Below are positions 18,901 through 50,879 of a stretch of 64,000 nt of DNA, in pieces; the first letter of the stretch is position 1; each line of letters starts with the position of its first letter. Made by a program: the position numbers and the translations under genes. Source of the stretch: Paraescarpia echinospica (taxonomy: Eukaryota; Annelida; Polychaeta; Sabellida; Siboglinidae); assembly GCA_020002185.1 (NCBI GenBank), contig CM034543.1:28104195-28168194 (forward strand), written 5' to 3'. Under the pieces are notes generated by a model, which ran no database searches, had not been told where the DNA came from, and saw only the letters and a list, made by a program, of their open reading frames with translations.

Positions 18901-20991
18901 CATGTTCACACAATATATAGTCTCTTGGTTTGGTCACTTTACATGTTCACACAATATATAGGCTCTTGATTGGATCACTTTGCAAGTTCACACAACACAC
19001 AGCTCTTGGCTGGATCACTTTACATGTTCACACAACGTATAGTCTCTTGATTGGGTAATGTTACATGTCCACGCAATATACAGTCTCTTGGTTTGGTCAC
19101 TTTAAATGTTCACACAATATATAGTCTCTTGATTGGATCACTTTGCAAGTTCACACAACACATAGCTCTTGGCTGGATCACTTTACATGTTCACACAACG
19201 TATAGTCTCTTGATTGAGTCATGTTACATGTTCACACAATATATAGTCTGTTGATTGGATCACTTTGCAAGTTCACACAACACACAGCTCTTATTTGGAT
19301 CACTTTACATGTTCACACAACGTATAGTCTCTTGATTGGGTAATGTTACATGTCCACGCAATATACAGTCTCTTGGTTTGGTCACTTTACATGTTCACAC
19401 AATATATAGTCTCTTGATTGGATCACTTTGCAAGTTCACACAACACACAGCTCTTGGTTGGATCACTTTACATGTTCACACAACGTATAGTCTCTTGATT
19501 GAGTCATGTTACATGTTCACACAATATATAGTCTCTTGATTGGATCACTTTGCAAGTTCACACAACACACAGCTCTTGGTTGGGTCACTTTACATGTTCA
19601 CACAACGTATAGTCTCTTGATTGGGTAATGTTACATGTCCACGCAATATACAGTCTCTTGGTTTGGTCACTTTACATGTTCACACAATATATAGTCTCTT
19701 GATTGGATCACTTTGCAAGTTCACACAACACACAGCTCTTGGTTGGATCACTTTACATGTTCACACAACGTATAGTCTCTTGATTGGGTAATGTTACATG
19801 TCCGCGCAATATACAGTCTCTTGGTTGGATCACTTTACAAGTTCACACAACGTATAGTCTCTTGATTGAGTCATGTTACATGTCCACGCAATATACAGTC
19901 TCTTGGTTTGGTCACTTTACATGTTCACACAATATATAGTATCTTGATTGGATCACTTTGCAAGTTCACACAACACACAGCTCTTCGTTGGATCACTTTA
20001 CATGTTCACACAACGTATAGTCTCTTGATTGGGTCATGTTACATGTCCACGCAATATACAGTCTCTTGGTTTGGTCACTTTACATGTTCACACAATATAT
20101 AGTCTCTTGATTGGATCACTTTGCATGTTCACACAACGTATAGTCTCTTGATTGTGTCATGTTACATGTCCACGCAATATACAGTCTCTTGGTTTGGTCC
20201 CTTTACATGTTCACACAATTTATAGTCTCTTGATTGGATCACTTTGCAAGTTCACACAACACACAGCTCTTGGCTGGATCACTTTACATGTTCACACAAC
20301 GTATAGTCTCTTGATTGAGTCATGTTACATGTTCACACAATATATAGTCTCTTGGTTTGGTCACTTTACATGTTCACACAATATATAGTCTCTTGATTGG
20401 ATCACTTTGCAAGTTCACACAACACACAGCTCTTGGTTGGATCACTTTACAAGTTCACACAACGTATAGTCTCTTGATTGGGTCATGTTACATGTCCACG
20501 CAATATACAGTCTCTTGGTTTGGTCACTTTACATGTTCACACAATATATAGTCTCTTGATTGGATCACTTTGCAAATTCACTCAACATACAGTTTCTAGG
20601 TTGGATCACGTTACGTGTTCATACAAGATACAATATCTTGGTTGAATCACTTTACATGTTCGCACAACATATTGACTTTTGATTGGATCACTTAATTGTT
20701 CAAACAACTACAGTCTCTTGGTTGAATCACTTTACATGTTCATACAATATACAGTCTCTTGATTGGGTCATGTTACATGTTCAGACAATATACAGTTTCT
20801 TGTTTGGATCACTTTATATATTCATACATGATACAGTTTCTAGGTACGATCAATTTAGGTGTTCCCACAACGTACAGTCTCTTGGTTGGATCACTTTGCA
20901 TGTTCACACAACATACAGTGTCTTGGTTGGATCACTTTACATGTTCACACAACATACAGTCTCTTGATTTGTTACTTTACGCGCGCACAAC
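9984..20991. repeat. 11-kb satellite with 163-bp higher-order repeat
   Basis: The monomer is about 41 bp, with a core resembling TCTCTTGATTGGATCACTTT followed by a TTCACACAA block. Four distinct monomers (GGGTCATGTTACATGTCCACG type, TTTGGTCACTTTACATG type, GGATCACTTTGCAAG type and GGATCACTTTACATG with CGTATAG type) recur in fixed order every 163 bp, for example 14244 to 14407 and 15788 to 15951. All copies are in one orientation, about 270 monomers in total. Edge monomers near 10.5-10.9, 11.5-11.9 and 20.6-21.0 kb are diverged. Neither 41 nor 163 is a multiple of three, so the recurring open frames of about 78 codons are by-products. Confidence 0.97.
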
Positions 20992-21037
20992 GTGTTGGCT
21001 GTGCCATAAAAATGCGTCCCATATAATGCTTGATGGT

Positions 21038-21093
21038 TTTAATATATATATATATATATATATTGTTGTTTTATATATATATATATATATATA
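21038..21093. repeat. (TA)n palindromic tract
   Basis: Two TA runs separated by TTGTTGTTTTA form an AT-rich near-palindrome between the satellite and the plakin 3' end. Confidence 0.9.
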
Positions 21094-21411
21094 AAATAAC
21101 AACTAAAATGGTTATAAAACACCGCGATACCAAAACTTCAAATTATACGTTGCGTATATTTTTATTTACAAATATATCCAAACGTCAAGTATAATGCATC
21201 CCACATTTGATGCACCCTATATGCACCACGTATGGTGCAATTTCGCACCCTAAGGTGCAATTATGTTTGTGCATCTTGGTTGCACCCCAAAAACACCCCA
21301 GTTGAACCATAATTTCTTAGTGTGTAAAATCCTGTATATGGACCATTATCAGTGTCAAAAAGCGTAGTTCGTTGTCAACAAGCCCTATGTGCAGATCGTT
21401 TGCAATCTATA

Positions 21412-21417
21412 TTTATT
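21412..21417 (-). terminator. Candidate poly(A) signal of the plakin gene
   Basis: AATAAA on the minus strand, about 120 bp past the TAA stop of the terminal exon, within the last unit of the 27-bp repeat. Confidence 0.5.
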
Positions 21418-21537
21418 TATCAATAAGTATAATACATAGTCTCTAATTAATAAGTGTAATAACTAGTTAGCAATAAGTGCAAAATATTGTCCGTAATTAT
21501 TAAGTATAACATATAGTTCGTTGTTAATAAGTGAAAT

Positions 21538-21560
<23 letters not shown>
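21417..21560. repeat. 27-bp repeat spanning the plakin stop codon
   Basis: On the minus strand, units resembling CACTTATTAACAACGGACTA plus TATTTTA recur about five times. The first unit lies in the coding exon and provides the last codons (SLTDNGL) and the TAA. Confidence 0.75.
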
Positions 21561-40989
<19,429 letters not shown>

Positions 40990-41039
40990 CTGAAATCAGC
41001 GGACAAGAAACTGAGACAAATCCGACGTATGATTATATC

Positions 41040-41335
41040 AGTTGATAAAGTTACATCACAATAAGACATAACAATCATAACATCTTACAGTACTACAAGT
41101 TAGAGTGTCAACACAATGACACATAATAAGCATAACTCCGTACTGTAAGTTAGACCTACAACACAATGAGACATAACAACGGACAACTTACTGCACAGCG
41201 ACTTCGAACTGCACCGCAATGAAGTATAACAACCAGGACAGCTTACTGTACTGCAAGATAGGGCTACGACACAATGAGATATAAAACAACCTCTACTTCT
41301 TATTGTACTGCACGTTACACACACCACAGTGACAT
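41040..41335. repeat. About 60-bp degenerate tandem repeat, about 5 copies
   Basis: Repeated order TACTG.AAG.TAG, then CAACACAATGAGACATAACAA. It lies just right of the rightmost plakin exon. Confidence 0.65.
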
Positions 41336-41570
41336 CCAATGGCCGCGGCGTCTAGTCTACCCCACTTATAACGCGGCGGTAGTTACCTGTAATCGTATTA
41401 TTAGAACAGTTCGTTATTTAGGCAAAACGGCCGCGGTGTCGGCAACAATCTGTCAACCGTATTGACTGCGTCGACCATTGTCTGAAGCCCGGGGCGCGGC
41501 GGGTGGGACTCACGCTAATGTAATGTCAGCGGGTAGATCGTAATTGAGTTGTAAATCAAACACCAAATGC

Positions 41571-41625
41571 ATACGCACACACGCACACGCACACGCACAC
41601 GCACACGCACACACACACACACACA
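41571..41625. repeat. (CA)n/(CG) microsatellite
   Basis: ACACGCACACGCACAC tract. Confidence 0.9.
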
Positions 41626-42059
41626 ACATACACGCTGCATACAACTTGTAATGTTTGATTACAATTTCAAATGTTTTGTTACATTTAATACACCGACAGA
41701 AAAGAAATAAATTGTAACTTTTTACTGATTTCCAATTTGTGCAATTTTCTTAATAACTCTTCTTCGTGCAGTGTAGGCTTGTCTGCTTTACATTTGAAGA
41801 AAACCGTGCGAACTTCGACTAGCAGCAGGTACAGTTGTTGTAGTAGTAAAGGTCACAGTCGTTACTTGCTGCTACGTGAATGCTAATGAGATTCCCATGG
41901 CGAAACGATGATCAAGCTCCAACAAGGGGCAATAACAAGTCACGAGCGAAATGTTCACATCAAGCAACTGTCAGCTGCCGCAAATTAATGAAATACGGGA
42001 CAGTTACATCAGGAGACCTGAGTGACGCACGTAACAAGACAAGATCACTAACACGGACC

Positions 42060-42350
42060 TCGTGAATAGGACAAATAAAATCAGCATCAACAACGAGATT
42101 TAAAAACGAAAGTGTGCATGGGTTGGACACACCTTCTGAGAGGAAACCATAACATTTAGAAGACAAGCCTAAGAGTAGAACCCAAAAGGAAAACGAAAAC
42201 CAGCCAGACCAAAAATATCTGGAGGAGATTCGCAGCCGTGGGACTAAAGAAATGTGGAACCACCTGGAAAGAAATGAACAACAGATTGAGTTGAGGAAAG
42301 TCGTTTCGTTCCTATGCTCTAGCCAAAGCGAAAAGGAATAACTAAGTAAG
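42060..42350 (+). mobile_element. LINE 3' end with (TAAG)n tail
   Basis: Frames read GHTFLRGNHN, VEPKRKTKTSQTKNIWRRFA and KEMNNRLS, matching the widespread reverse-transcriptase end (GKRKRGRPKNTWRR type), followed by TAAGTAAGTAAGTAAG. Confidence 0.7.
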
Positions 42351-42787
42351 TAAGTAAGTAAGGAAAAGACACACACGACAACTGCATCAGATGATCCCCA
42401 GTGAAACATGTGACAACTACATTACATAAGAATAATCAGCGATAATTGTTATGACTGATGTTTACACGAACGACGTTTGCTCCAGTTTGTCGCGCGACGA
42501 GCTGTGACACGTGTCATCAGATGGTCCCAAGGTGACAACTGGTATGGAATCATATCACTTCCCAACAGCAATGGATAAAAGATCCCTTGTGTTATCTCCT
42601 TCCCCAGCTGGGATCGACTGGATTAGCTACCCCTGCATTCCCGACCTATGTAGCGCCTGTTAACATCGGCCGACGTCAGACACATACTCTGTTGCTAAAC
42701 AACAGGCTACCTTTTTCTGTCGGGCTCGTACACAGGTCTGTGTGGCTCCACGTGTCAGTCTATCAGTCTGCTCTGTAAACGTTACGC

Positions 42788-42912
42788 ATGTATGTGTGTG
42801 TGTGTGCGTGTGTGCGCGTGCGCGTGCGCGTGCGCGTGTGTGCGCGTGCGTGCGCGTGCGCGTGCGTGTGCGCGTGCGTGCGCGTGGGCGAACGTATGTA
42901 TATGTATGCGTA

Positions 42913-42984
<72 letters not shown>

Positions 42985-43040
42985 ACGGATATATGTCGAC
43001 ATATCCGCCCGCCCGTCCCTATGTATGTTTGTATGTATGT
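42788..43040. repeat. GTGC tract and (TGTC)n microsatellite
   Basis: GTGCGCGTGC to 42898, then about 17 TGTC units (42913-42983) and GTAT repeats. Confidence 0.95.
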
Positions 43041-43099
43041 GTGTCTGCCAGTCGGTGATATATGTGGACATGCTAACATTGATTGTGAACCAGGTTGAA

Positions 43100-45785
43100 C
43101 CCGATAAAAGAATAGGTTGAATTCAATGAAGTAAAAAATCTGCCTGAGTTGCCAGTAATCGCCTGGGTTTTATACAGACTCTGTCGTTTACTATTACTGC
43201 ATTTCGGCTGCACACATTCGGTGAATGTTAGACTACTCAATATCAAATAGTTTTTTTTACTGCGTCCACTTAGAACCTTCACTTCACGTCGACACAAGAC
43301 GTTTATTGTGAAAGACTGTCACCATTTACGTCATAACACGTCTAGTGATATTTGGATAACAGATAGCCCTTTATACAGCCTGGGAACGAAGCCAGCGGGT
43401 GTTTTTGCGTGACTAAACAAAATCGCGTCAGATTGGCCCTATATGTAAATCGACATCATGACAGGGGTGGACGGGTGTTGGGTCTCGCAGCAAGGAATAT
43501 TGACCCTTCTTTGTCGGTTACGAATTGATGGCTGTGGGGTCTAGGAGCACAGGATATAGTCCATTCTCCGTCGAACACGAATGGAAGGCCGTAGCAGGCT
43601 TTTTTATGTTCAATTCCAAAATGTAGAGTTACAGCAAGTCATAAAAAGGAACACTTAAAAATACTAAAGTGGGCCAAGTGTTATATTTACGAAAGAGAAG
43701 TCTTAAAAGGTGGGGCACGCCCACCCAACCATTAATGGACTATACAAACGCAGAAATGCTTCGCCAACACTTGGATCAGGGTGTTTTGGCTAGGGGTGAA
43801 ATGGGGACACCGAAAAACCCGGGCTAGTTATGCAGCGACAAGGAATGAAGTTGAGAGAGTGAAGAAATCCTAAGATGAAATCAAAGAACGCTGGATGGAA
43901 TACTTATCGGCCTCGCACAAAATCAATACTAAAACGAAACAAGACCAAACAAGAAACTGAGAAATATCAGTGGATGTTGATGCCTGACGAAAAGTTGTGA
44001 AGGTCCAATCTTATAACTTGCCAAAGCCGATTGCTGGACCGAGAATTAGCTTTCAAACCACTGAAAAAGTATTGACGACGTGGATTTCGAAAGAACAACG
44101 AACGTCGACAACGTCAACACGGACACGCATGCAAGATCGCATCATGCATTCAACTAAAGATCCACTTTTGAAAATCACTTAAATTAATGCTTGGTTCGAC
44201 ATTAAATAAATAAATAATTTCTCTAGTGAGTTAACCAAAACTACACAAAACAATGAGCTGGTGGTCGGTGTAGTTGTATTTCGCAAATTTAATTTGAAAT
44301 GAGACGAACAGAAAATCGAATTCATGAGACACCTCCAAAGGTAAAACTCAGCACGACAGTGACAGGAATGAAACGAAGCGGGGTATGTTAGTTCAATGGT
44401 ATCAGCCGCTGCCTGCTGAGAAAGAACACCAGCCTTGATGACGTCGGCATACCTGTACAAAAACCTACACAGTGGAGGAAGTTGATACTTGCCACACACA
44501 CAGACGTAATGTGAATTGAATACATATTTTGCACATGTGATGTGCCCATCTTATCCCCAAAGGGCCGCGTTGCCCTAGTCTACCCTACTGGCTAGGGATG
44601 TGTATTTTGGGTTTATCGATGTTTGCTTTATTCTGCCCCAATTTAGAAAACCCGGTTTGTTTTCCAGACACATGTCAACCTACATGTGCAACTGAAAATG
44701 TTTCGTTAGTATCGATGTCAAGGAAACTCTGCATGTGTGGAATTATTTGGCTAACAGGTGAAAACTGTACTGTAATATGTAAGCCTCCCTAGCAACGGTG
44801 ACGAAGGGGCAAAACAACGCGACAACCACATTCTGCAACCGTTTGTAACCACGGGGAAGGATCAAAGTAGCAACGAGCGTCCGAATGTTCGTTTTCGAGA
44901 ATGCTAAGGCCCCACGCATTTGAGTGACGAACGGCGTTATATATATATATACGTTGTATCGCTCAAGTTTGCCCTCTGGTTTCGTGTACACTGCCAACTA
45001 TCCGCAGGCGTCGATTGTGTCGCTAAAGATCTGCATTCCGTTGTACATCCGGTGCAAACTTGGCAACTGACTTGACAATGACGTCACAATGTCACAACCC
45101 GAAAGAGTCCAAGCAAACACAGTGCAATGAGTGTTGTATGACGTCACACTCTTACAACAAAGAAGCGCCCGATCTAATACCGCGCGACGCGTGTTACATG
45201 ACTTCAATATCTCATAATCTGGAAGCTCCCAGTAAAGTAAAATAAGTATAAAATTAATATAGTCGGGTGGGGTCAGATGGGCCATGGGGCGACCGAGTAG
45301 ATTGTATCCAAAAACTATCGGCATCTGTTACGTATCCAAGAAATAACAGGTGTTTATGTTGTCAACATTTTTAAACGTTCAGTCTAGTTAGGATTAAAGG
45401 AATAAACGCGTCCTTTATCCCCAAGGGGCCCATCTGATTCCACCCTACACAAACAATTATGCTAAAGAGGTTAAGGCTGCGTCTTCAGCTCGTTTGTTCA
45501 TCGCGAATCAGATTCTTCGGTGTTTATGTGTCTAATATGTTAATGGTTTACGTAATATGCGCAGTCTATTTAAAAAAAATGCATACTGTTTAATCGTCAA
45601 AAGAAATTATCGGGCGTTACATCTGGCAGTTTGCCAATTTCCGTCAGACGTTTAACGCTAGCCCGTAGTACTTGGCGGTCACGAGGATTTCACGAGCCTA
45701 AGACAACAGCAAAACACGAAACAAGTGCACCACGTTTGTCCATTGCGCCGTAGCCTTTCCCAAATACATCCACCCTCGTGATCGG
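43100..45785. other. No gene recognised
   Basis: Unique-looking DNA. Short acceptor-like frames exist near 44400-44490 and 45646-45695 but are not supported as exons. A TA tract lies at 44936-44952. Confidence 0.4.
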
Positions 45786-45789
45786 CAAC

Positions 45790-45985
45790 TAAGGTGCAGA
45801 AACATGGACACTACGAACGTAAGAGACACCGTCTCTTGGAGTGTTTGAGATGTGTTTCGTGCGGGTTATCAAAAATGTTACTAGGGCAGACAGATTGCGA
45901 AATAACCGGGTCAGAGAGGAAACATTCATCTCTGAATCCATCTCAGATGTCATCAGACAAAGAAGACACCGGTGGTTAAGTTTGG
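45790..45985 (+). mobile_element. LINE fragment related to 39.4 kb
   Basis: Colinear with 39420-39590: the stretch TTTGAGATG.GT..T.TGCGGG then TGTTAC.AGGGCAGACAGA and CTCTGAATCCATCTCAGAT. Same LINE family, same orientation. Confidence 0.75.
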
Positions 45986-46253
45986 TGTATGCTGTCTCAG
46001 GCTAGAAAAGGTCCTCCTTTTAGCTGACTCGGTGTCACTGGCACTCGCACAAAAGTGGATAAATTTTCACTTACACAAACCGGCCGTCACATCGAACCTT
46101 TTCGCATTCACATGAACGTTGACTAGACTGTGTCCTGGTGTTTGGCTAAATCGTAATTTCCAGACTCAAGTCGTATGAATAGGATTACGTTTCGAACAAT
46201 TTCGAACCGGTCGGTTTGTAAATCAGTTTATAGTTTGTCTGCTAGTTGTTGTT

Positions 46254-46517
46254 CTCCTCCTTGTTCCCTGCTGTACAGGGGTGAGGGTTAGGTACAGTAA
46301 AACTGAACCACTCGCTGTGTCTCCTTGTTCCCTGCTGTACAGGGGTGAGGGTTAGGTACTGTAAAACTGAACCACTCGCTGTGTCTCCTTGTTCCCTGCG
46401 GTACAGGGGGTGAGGGTCGGGTACAGTAAAACTGAACCACTCTGTGGTCTCCTCCTTGCTCCCTGCTGTACAGGGGTGAGGGTCAGGTACAGCAAAGCTG
46501 AACCACTCTCTGTGTCT
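46254..46517. repeat. About 65-bp tandem repeat, four copies
   Basis: Units start at about 46254, 46319, 46384 and 46449 (TCCTTGTTCCCTGCTGTACA then GGGGTGAGGGT). Directly abuts the 3' side of the minus-strand LINE fragment. Confidence 0.9.
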
Positions 46518-47130
46518 TTTCTTTCCATAGTTTCCTGTCCATCATCCCTTCACTCCATCTTTCACCCTCCCCCGATCTTCTCATGTCCATTATCACGCAG
46601 TTCGCCCATCTCAGCTGTGACCTTATCCTCTTCCTGTGTCCTTTATGTTGTTCCGCCTCTGATCCTTTCGCTATTTTTCCGGTAATCCACACTTGTCAAG
46701 CTTCCAGCTTCTCAACAATCCTCCTGTTACACTGCATTGCATTCCAACCTCTTTTCTCGGGTCATTCGTCCTTCGTCTTGTTACTCTTCTAACCCAGTTG
46801 TTCTCACAAAATTGCAGCTTGTCTGCGCCACTGTCTCCAGTCCATATAGGCATGCCGTATAACACACACTCTCAAAACTTTCCCTTTCAGCTTTAGCTTC
46901 ATATTTAGCTGTCACCCGCTCCTTGTATTCAACAGCGACATCGTCTTTGCACCTCCACCACTTAATAGTCCTGCGACCCACGGTCTTAGTTTGTTTCTTC
47001 TTCCGCATACGCACAATGAACACCACTGGTTTGTGCTGTGTCGTGACATGCCCTCCAGCTACAGCTTTGCAGTCCTTAATCTTCCCTAGCTGCTGCCTCC
47101 GGACTATCGGCAGATCGAGTTCCACTTTAT
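46490..47130 (-). mobile_element. LINE fragment, reverse transcriptase remnant
   Basis: Minus frames read KDCKAVAGGHVTTQHKPVVF, GRRTIKWWRCKDD and YKERV, then LYGLETVA, NWVRRVTRRRTNDPRKEVGM and HRKRIRSQLRWANCVIMDMR. These are successive pieces of a LINE reverse-transcriptase region; several frameshifts and internal deletions. Confidence 0.8.
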
Positions 47131-47169
47131 GTTGTCCACTGTCTAACGATTTTTTTTATGATGTATAAT

Positions 47170-48285
47170 TAATTATACTCATTTGTAATTTCTAGAACGT
47201 TGCTCTTATTATATTTTAGAATAGTGCTTTTATAATTCTTAAAATTACTACTTTAAAGTCATCAATGGTCAAATACTGTGCAAGCGCAACGAGCGCCTCT
47301 ACGGCGGATACCGGCGCTATATAAGATTTAATTATTATTAGTAGTATTACTTCTGTATCTAATCTTATGGCTCTCTCGCTTCTGGAAGAAAGAGTTTGCC
47401 ACTGCTAAGCCATTTAGTTCCCCCTCCACAAAATGCACAAACGAACCAGCAAATGGTGAGCGCCAGCAGTGTGTCTTTTTTCGCAAAATTAGTCCGAAAC
47501 GCGCGGCGCAAAAACTTCGAATTGACGGAGGAGCTTTAACTAAATAAATAACATTTCTGCGTACTTAAAACGTCGTTACGGCATTCTACATTAGTGCTAT
47601 AAAGGCTGCGTGAGATGAATGTGTCTTTAACATCGCATACAAAGCGTCAATGTGTAAGCTCCTCAGACTGCAGCAGGCAGGACGGTTCACACCTACCAGA
47701 AATAAAGTCAACAAGAGCCACTTACATGTTCATGTTTGTTTCAGTCGTACAAAGGACAATCAAATGCAACTGACTTAATACCAGTTTAAGTTACAGCAAT
47801 CGTGTTTACTCGTTTAGTTCATGCAGTCATCATTACAATTAGAGTTTTGAAAATATGGTCCGATTTTATGTGTTTTTAAACAGTAATACTTAATAATTCG
47901 TTTCGCTTTCGTTCGGATTTGTTGTAGCTTGGCTTTATTTTGCCTTTGTTGCTACACGAAGAGCGTCCACCATGTTACAGTGAGGGGCAAAGTGGACACG
48001 TTGCAGCGGACCACTTAAAACGTCATAGGACCTAAACGGACCACTTACAAGGAGTGAAATTGCGCTCATCTTTTAGACCAATTCCAGTACTGAGTCTTAG
48101 CATAAATAATTTAAAAACAGATACCTAACACTATGCACTCATTTGAGTAATAATAGTATGCTTACGGACCTACTTTGCCCCGATCTCCCCTACTATGTAG
48201 GATTCCTACAGTTACACTAGTTACACGACCATATACAGTTACATTAATGTAATACACTGTTATATGCAGCTACACTACTGAAAAG
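47170..48285. other. No gene recognised
   Basis: AT-rich sequence without a supported exon or repeat. Confidence 0.4.
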
Positions 48286-48300
48286 AGTTGCATTGCTATC

Positions 48301-48393
48301 ACGGGTATATACAGTTACGCTACCGTATACAGTTACGCTACCGTATACAGTTACGCTACCGTATACAGTTACGCTACCGTATACAGTTACGCT
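48301..48393. repeat. 18-bp tandem repeat, five copies
   Basis: TATACAGTTACGCTACCG repeated head to tail. Confidence 0.93.
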
Positions 48394-49719
48394 ACTATGG
48401 TAATTGTCGTTTTCTGGGATTAATTTATGTAAATAATGACAAGTCATGTTAACAGTGTTAACATTTTAAATAGCAAAATTGACAATTATCTCAGAAGGCC
48501 GGTTGATGCATAAATAGCAGGAATGTTGGAATTTCGGTAAGCCCAAGGCTTCCATGCGATTTCACATATGCATTTTCTATGGATGGTTGTCTTGTCAATT
48601 TATGTTGGGTCTTGTTACGGTTGACTAAGCTACGTGTGTAGACCTCTATACGGCCATGGGTGTTTTTGCGTTCATGCGTGTGTCTATGTTTATGAACTTG
48701 TGTCAATGTGCGTGCACGCAAGTCAGTAAGTCATAGCCCAGCACTGAGTTTGACCACTAAATAACCAAAATGTAAAAAGTCCGTCTTAACATTGTATTCA
48801 TTTCCACACATGATTCACCATAACATTTGTTTTTTTATATGACACCTAAAAGCTTTTACGCTGGCTCGTGGATTGACGATAGAACTGAACAAAACAATAC
48901 TTTGTTTTTGTCACATTTTGGGAACAAGCCAACCAGATGAAAGGGACACTCGTAACACGCATTCGCGCAACCTACTGTCATTTCGACATTTAACAACGCG
49001 CCGCTGTATAAATGATCGATGTTTGCCTGCGATAAAAAATAGCGGCAATAATTTAGAGGAATTGTGTTGTTGACCGCACAACCCTGTAAATTGTAACACA
49101 ACGGAATGATTGTTAGGCGTATCGCAATCGACGGTGTCTTGAGACAGGTAGACCCATCAGGTTGACTGAGACGTGAGATAGTTAGAACCATCACGCTTGA
49201 CGCCATGGAGTGCACTAACCGCCCGTCGTTCAGCCGCGCGGTGTAGCTTGCATTGTTGCACCGATCACATAATGACAGGGCGTCTAATTTCATCCGACAG
49301 ACGACCCCATGATTACACTTTCACCTATTTCACGCGATTGCTTGCTGGTGTGAGACTGCTTTGATCAGCACGTGTCAGCGTTATCGTGGAAAACAAACTG
49401 GCGGAATACATTATGTTTACAATTGCGCGGACGGTTTTACCGGGCGCATCTGCTCCTAAATGTGTTTACATTACACATGCAAGCGCACATTTGCGCAACA
49501 TTAAACTACGTTCAATAGTAACCTGTGGTAATTGGTTTGTTCCATCGCATCGATTGAATCTTTACGGTTCCGTTCACAAATATACACGTTTCCATATGCA
49601 AAACGTACACGTCTCCTGTCAAGCACATATATCATGCTCAACTCAGACTAGCATATAAGTCTCCCTTCAGCAAGATGTATACGTCTGTCTTAGTCTAGGT
49701 TACGTATCTCCCTGTCTCT

Positions 49720-49990
49720 CATCAACCACATCTTTCATCAACCAAGTCTCCCATCAACCACGTAACTTATCGACCACGTCACCCATCAACCACGTCACCC
49801 ATCAACCACGTCTCCAACCAACAACGTCACACATCTACCACGTCACCTATCAACCACGTCACCCATCAACCACGTCACCCATCAACCACGCCACCCACCA
49901 ACCACGTCTCCATTCAACCATGTCACCTATCAACCATGTCACCCATCAACCACGTCTTCCATCAACCACGTCACCCATCAACCAGGTCAC
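49720..49990. repeat. 18-bp tandem repeat, about 15 copies
   Basis: CATCAACCACGTCACC-type units with drift. Confidence 0.9.
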
Positions 49991-50097
49991 CCAGCCTAAC
50001 CAACAACAAGGTTAACGCAAAATGGTTGTCGACCAAGTATAAGGTTAAAGTATCCCAGAGTTCGTGTTTCATCCACTTGAGTTTATTTCTTGCAGAA

Positions 50098-50220
50098 ATG
50101 GAGGGAGGGGAGGGAGGGAGGGAGGGAGGGAGAGAGGGAGGGAGGGAGGGATGGAGGGAGGGAGGGAGGGAATGAGGGAGGGAGGCATGAAGGCAGGGGG
50201 CGGGGAGGCAGGGAGGGAGA
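50098..50220. repeat. (GGGA)n purine tract
   Basis: GGGAGGGAGGGA run; a looser GGGAGA-rich stretch recurs at 50535-50760. Confidence 0.95.
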
Positions 50221-50879
50221 AAATCGAGGTAAGGAAAACGGGAGAGTGGAACGGAAACAACCCAAGTCCAATGAACGTTTTTAAAAAAAAAAAAAAAACT
50301 TTTTAACGTTTCACAATGCACCAGCACAACGAGCACACAAGAATCCCCCTGATAAGCTGAAAGCGTCTTTTCGGTTCAACAGTCTCTACGGTTGTGTGGC
50401 TGAGAAGACTGGGTAATGATACATAAATTAGACAAACAAATAGATTGATGCTATGAAACAAAAAGGAACTTCTCGAAACGAGCAAACACCCATAGGACAG
50501 TTTCTTATCCAAGTAAACCTCAGTTTAACAAAATGTGAGGGGGGAGACGGGGACGTGGGGAGAGAGGGGGAGAGATATAAGGAGTGAGACATGGAGATAC
50601 AGGGAGAGTCAAGTAGAGAGAAAGATGACAGCGGGAGAGAAAAAACGAGGAGGGGTGAGATTGGGAGATAGTGGAGAGGGGAGAGGAAGGGGGAGAGAAG
50701 CAGAGACGAGAGACAGTGACACGGGAAGGGAGGGTGGGAGACAGGGAATGCGGGAGAGTGAGGAATGGAAGCATACAAGTCAACTGCAAGGTAGGATAAA
50801 CAATTCCGACGAGGCGCGACAAACAGGCAGACTATAAACGGCAACCCTGACAGACAGCACCCATAAAGCTTTATGTAAG

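Noticed and set aside
9984..20991. CRISPR-like regular repeats
   Set aside because: There are no unique spacers; the whole unit repeats head to tail, and the genome is animal-type.
9984..21094. Dozens of near-identical open frames of about 78 codons
   Set aside because: By-products of the 163-bp satellite unit, which has a stop once per cycle. The frame changes between units, so no protein constraint is visible.
44398..44490. tRNA-like D-arm or exon near GTTAGTTCAATGGTATCAGC
   Set aside because: No B box follows, and the minus-strand frame has no recognisable domain.
45646..45695. Possible plakin exon reading AREILVTAKYYGLALN
   Set aside because: There is a good acceptor (TTGTCTTAG), but the donor is weak (GTCTGA), and 16 residues do not align convincingly to the plakin domain.
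48856..49293. Minus-strand 145-codon cysteine-containing open frame
   Set aside because: It has an ATG start and is not repeat-derived, but no motif, splice support or family resemblance could be seen. It cannot be called a gene from sequence alone.
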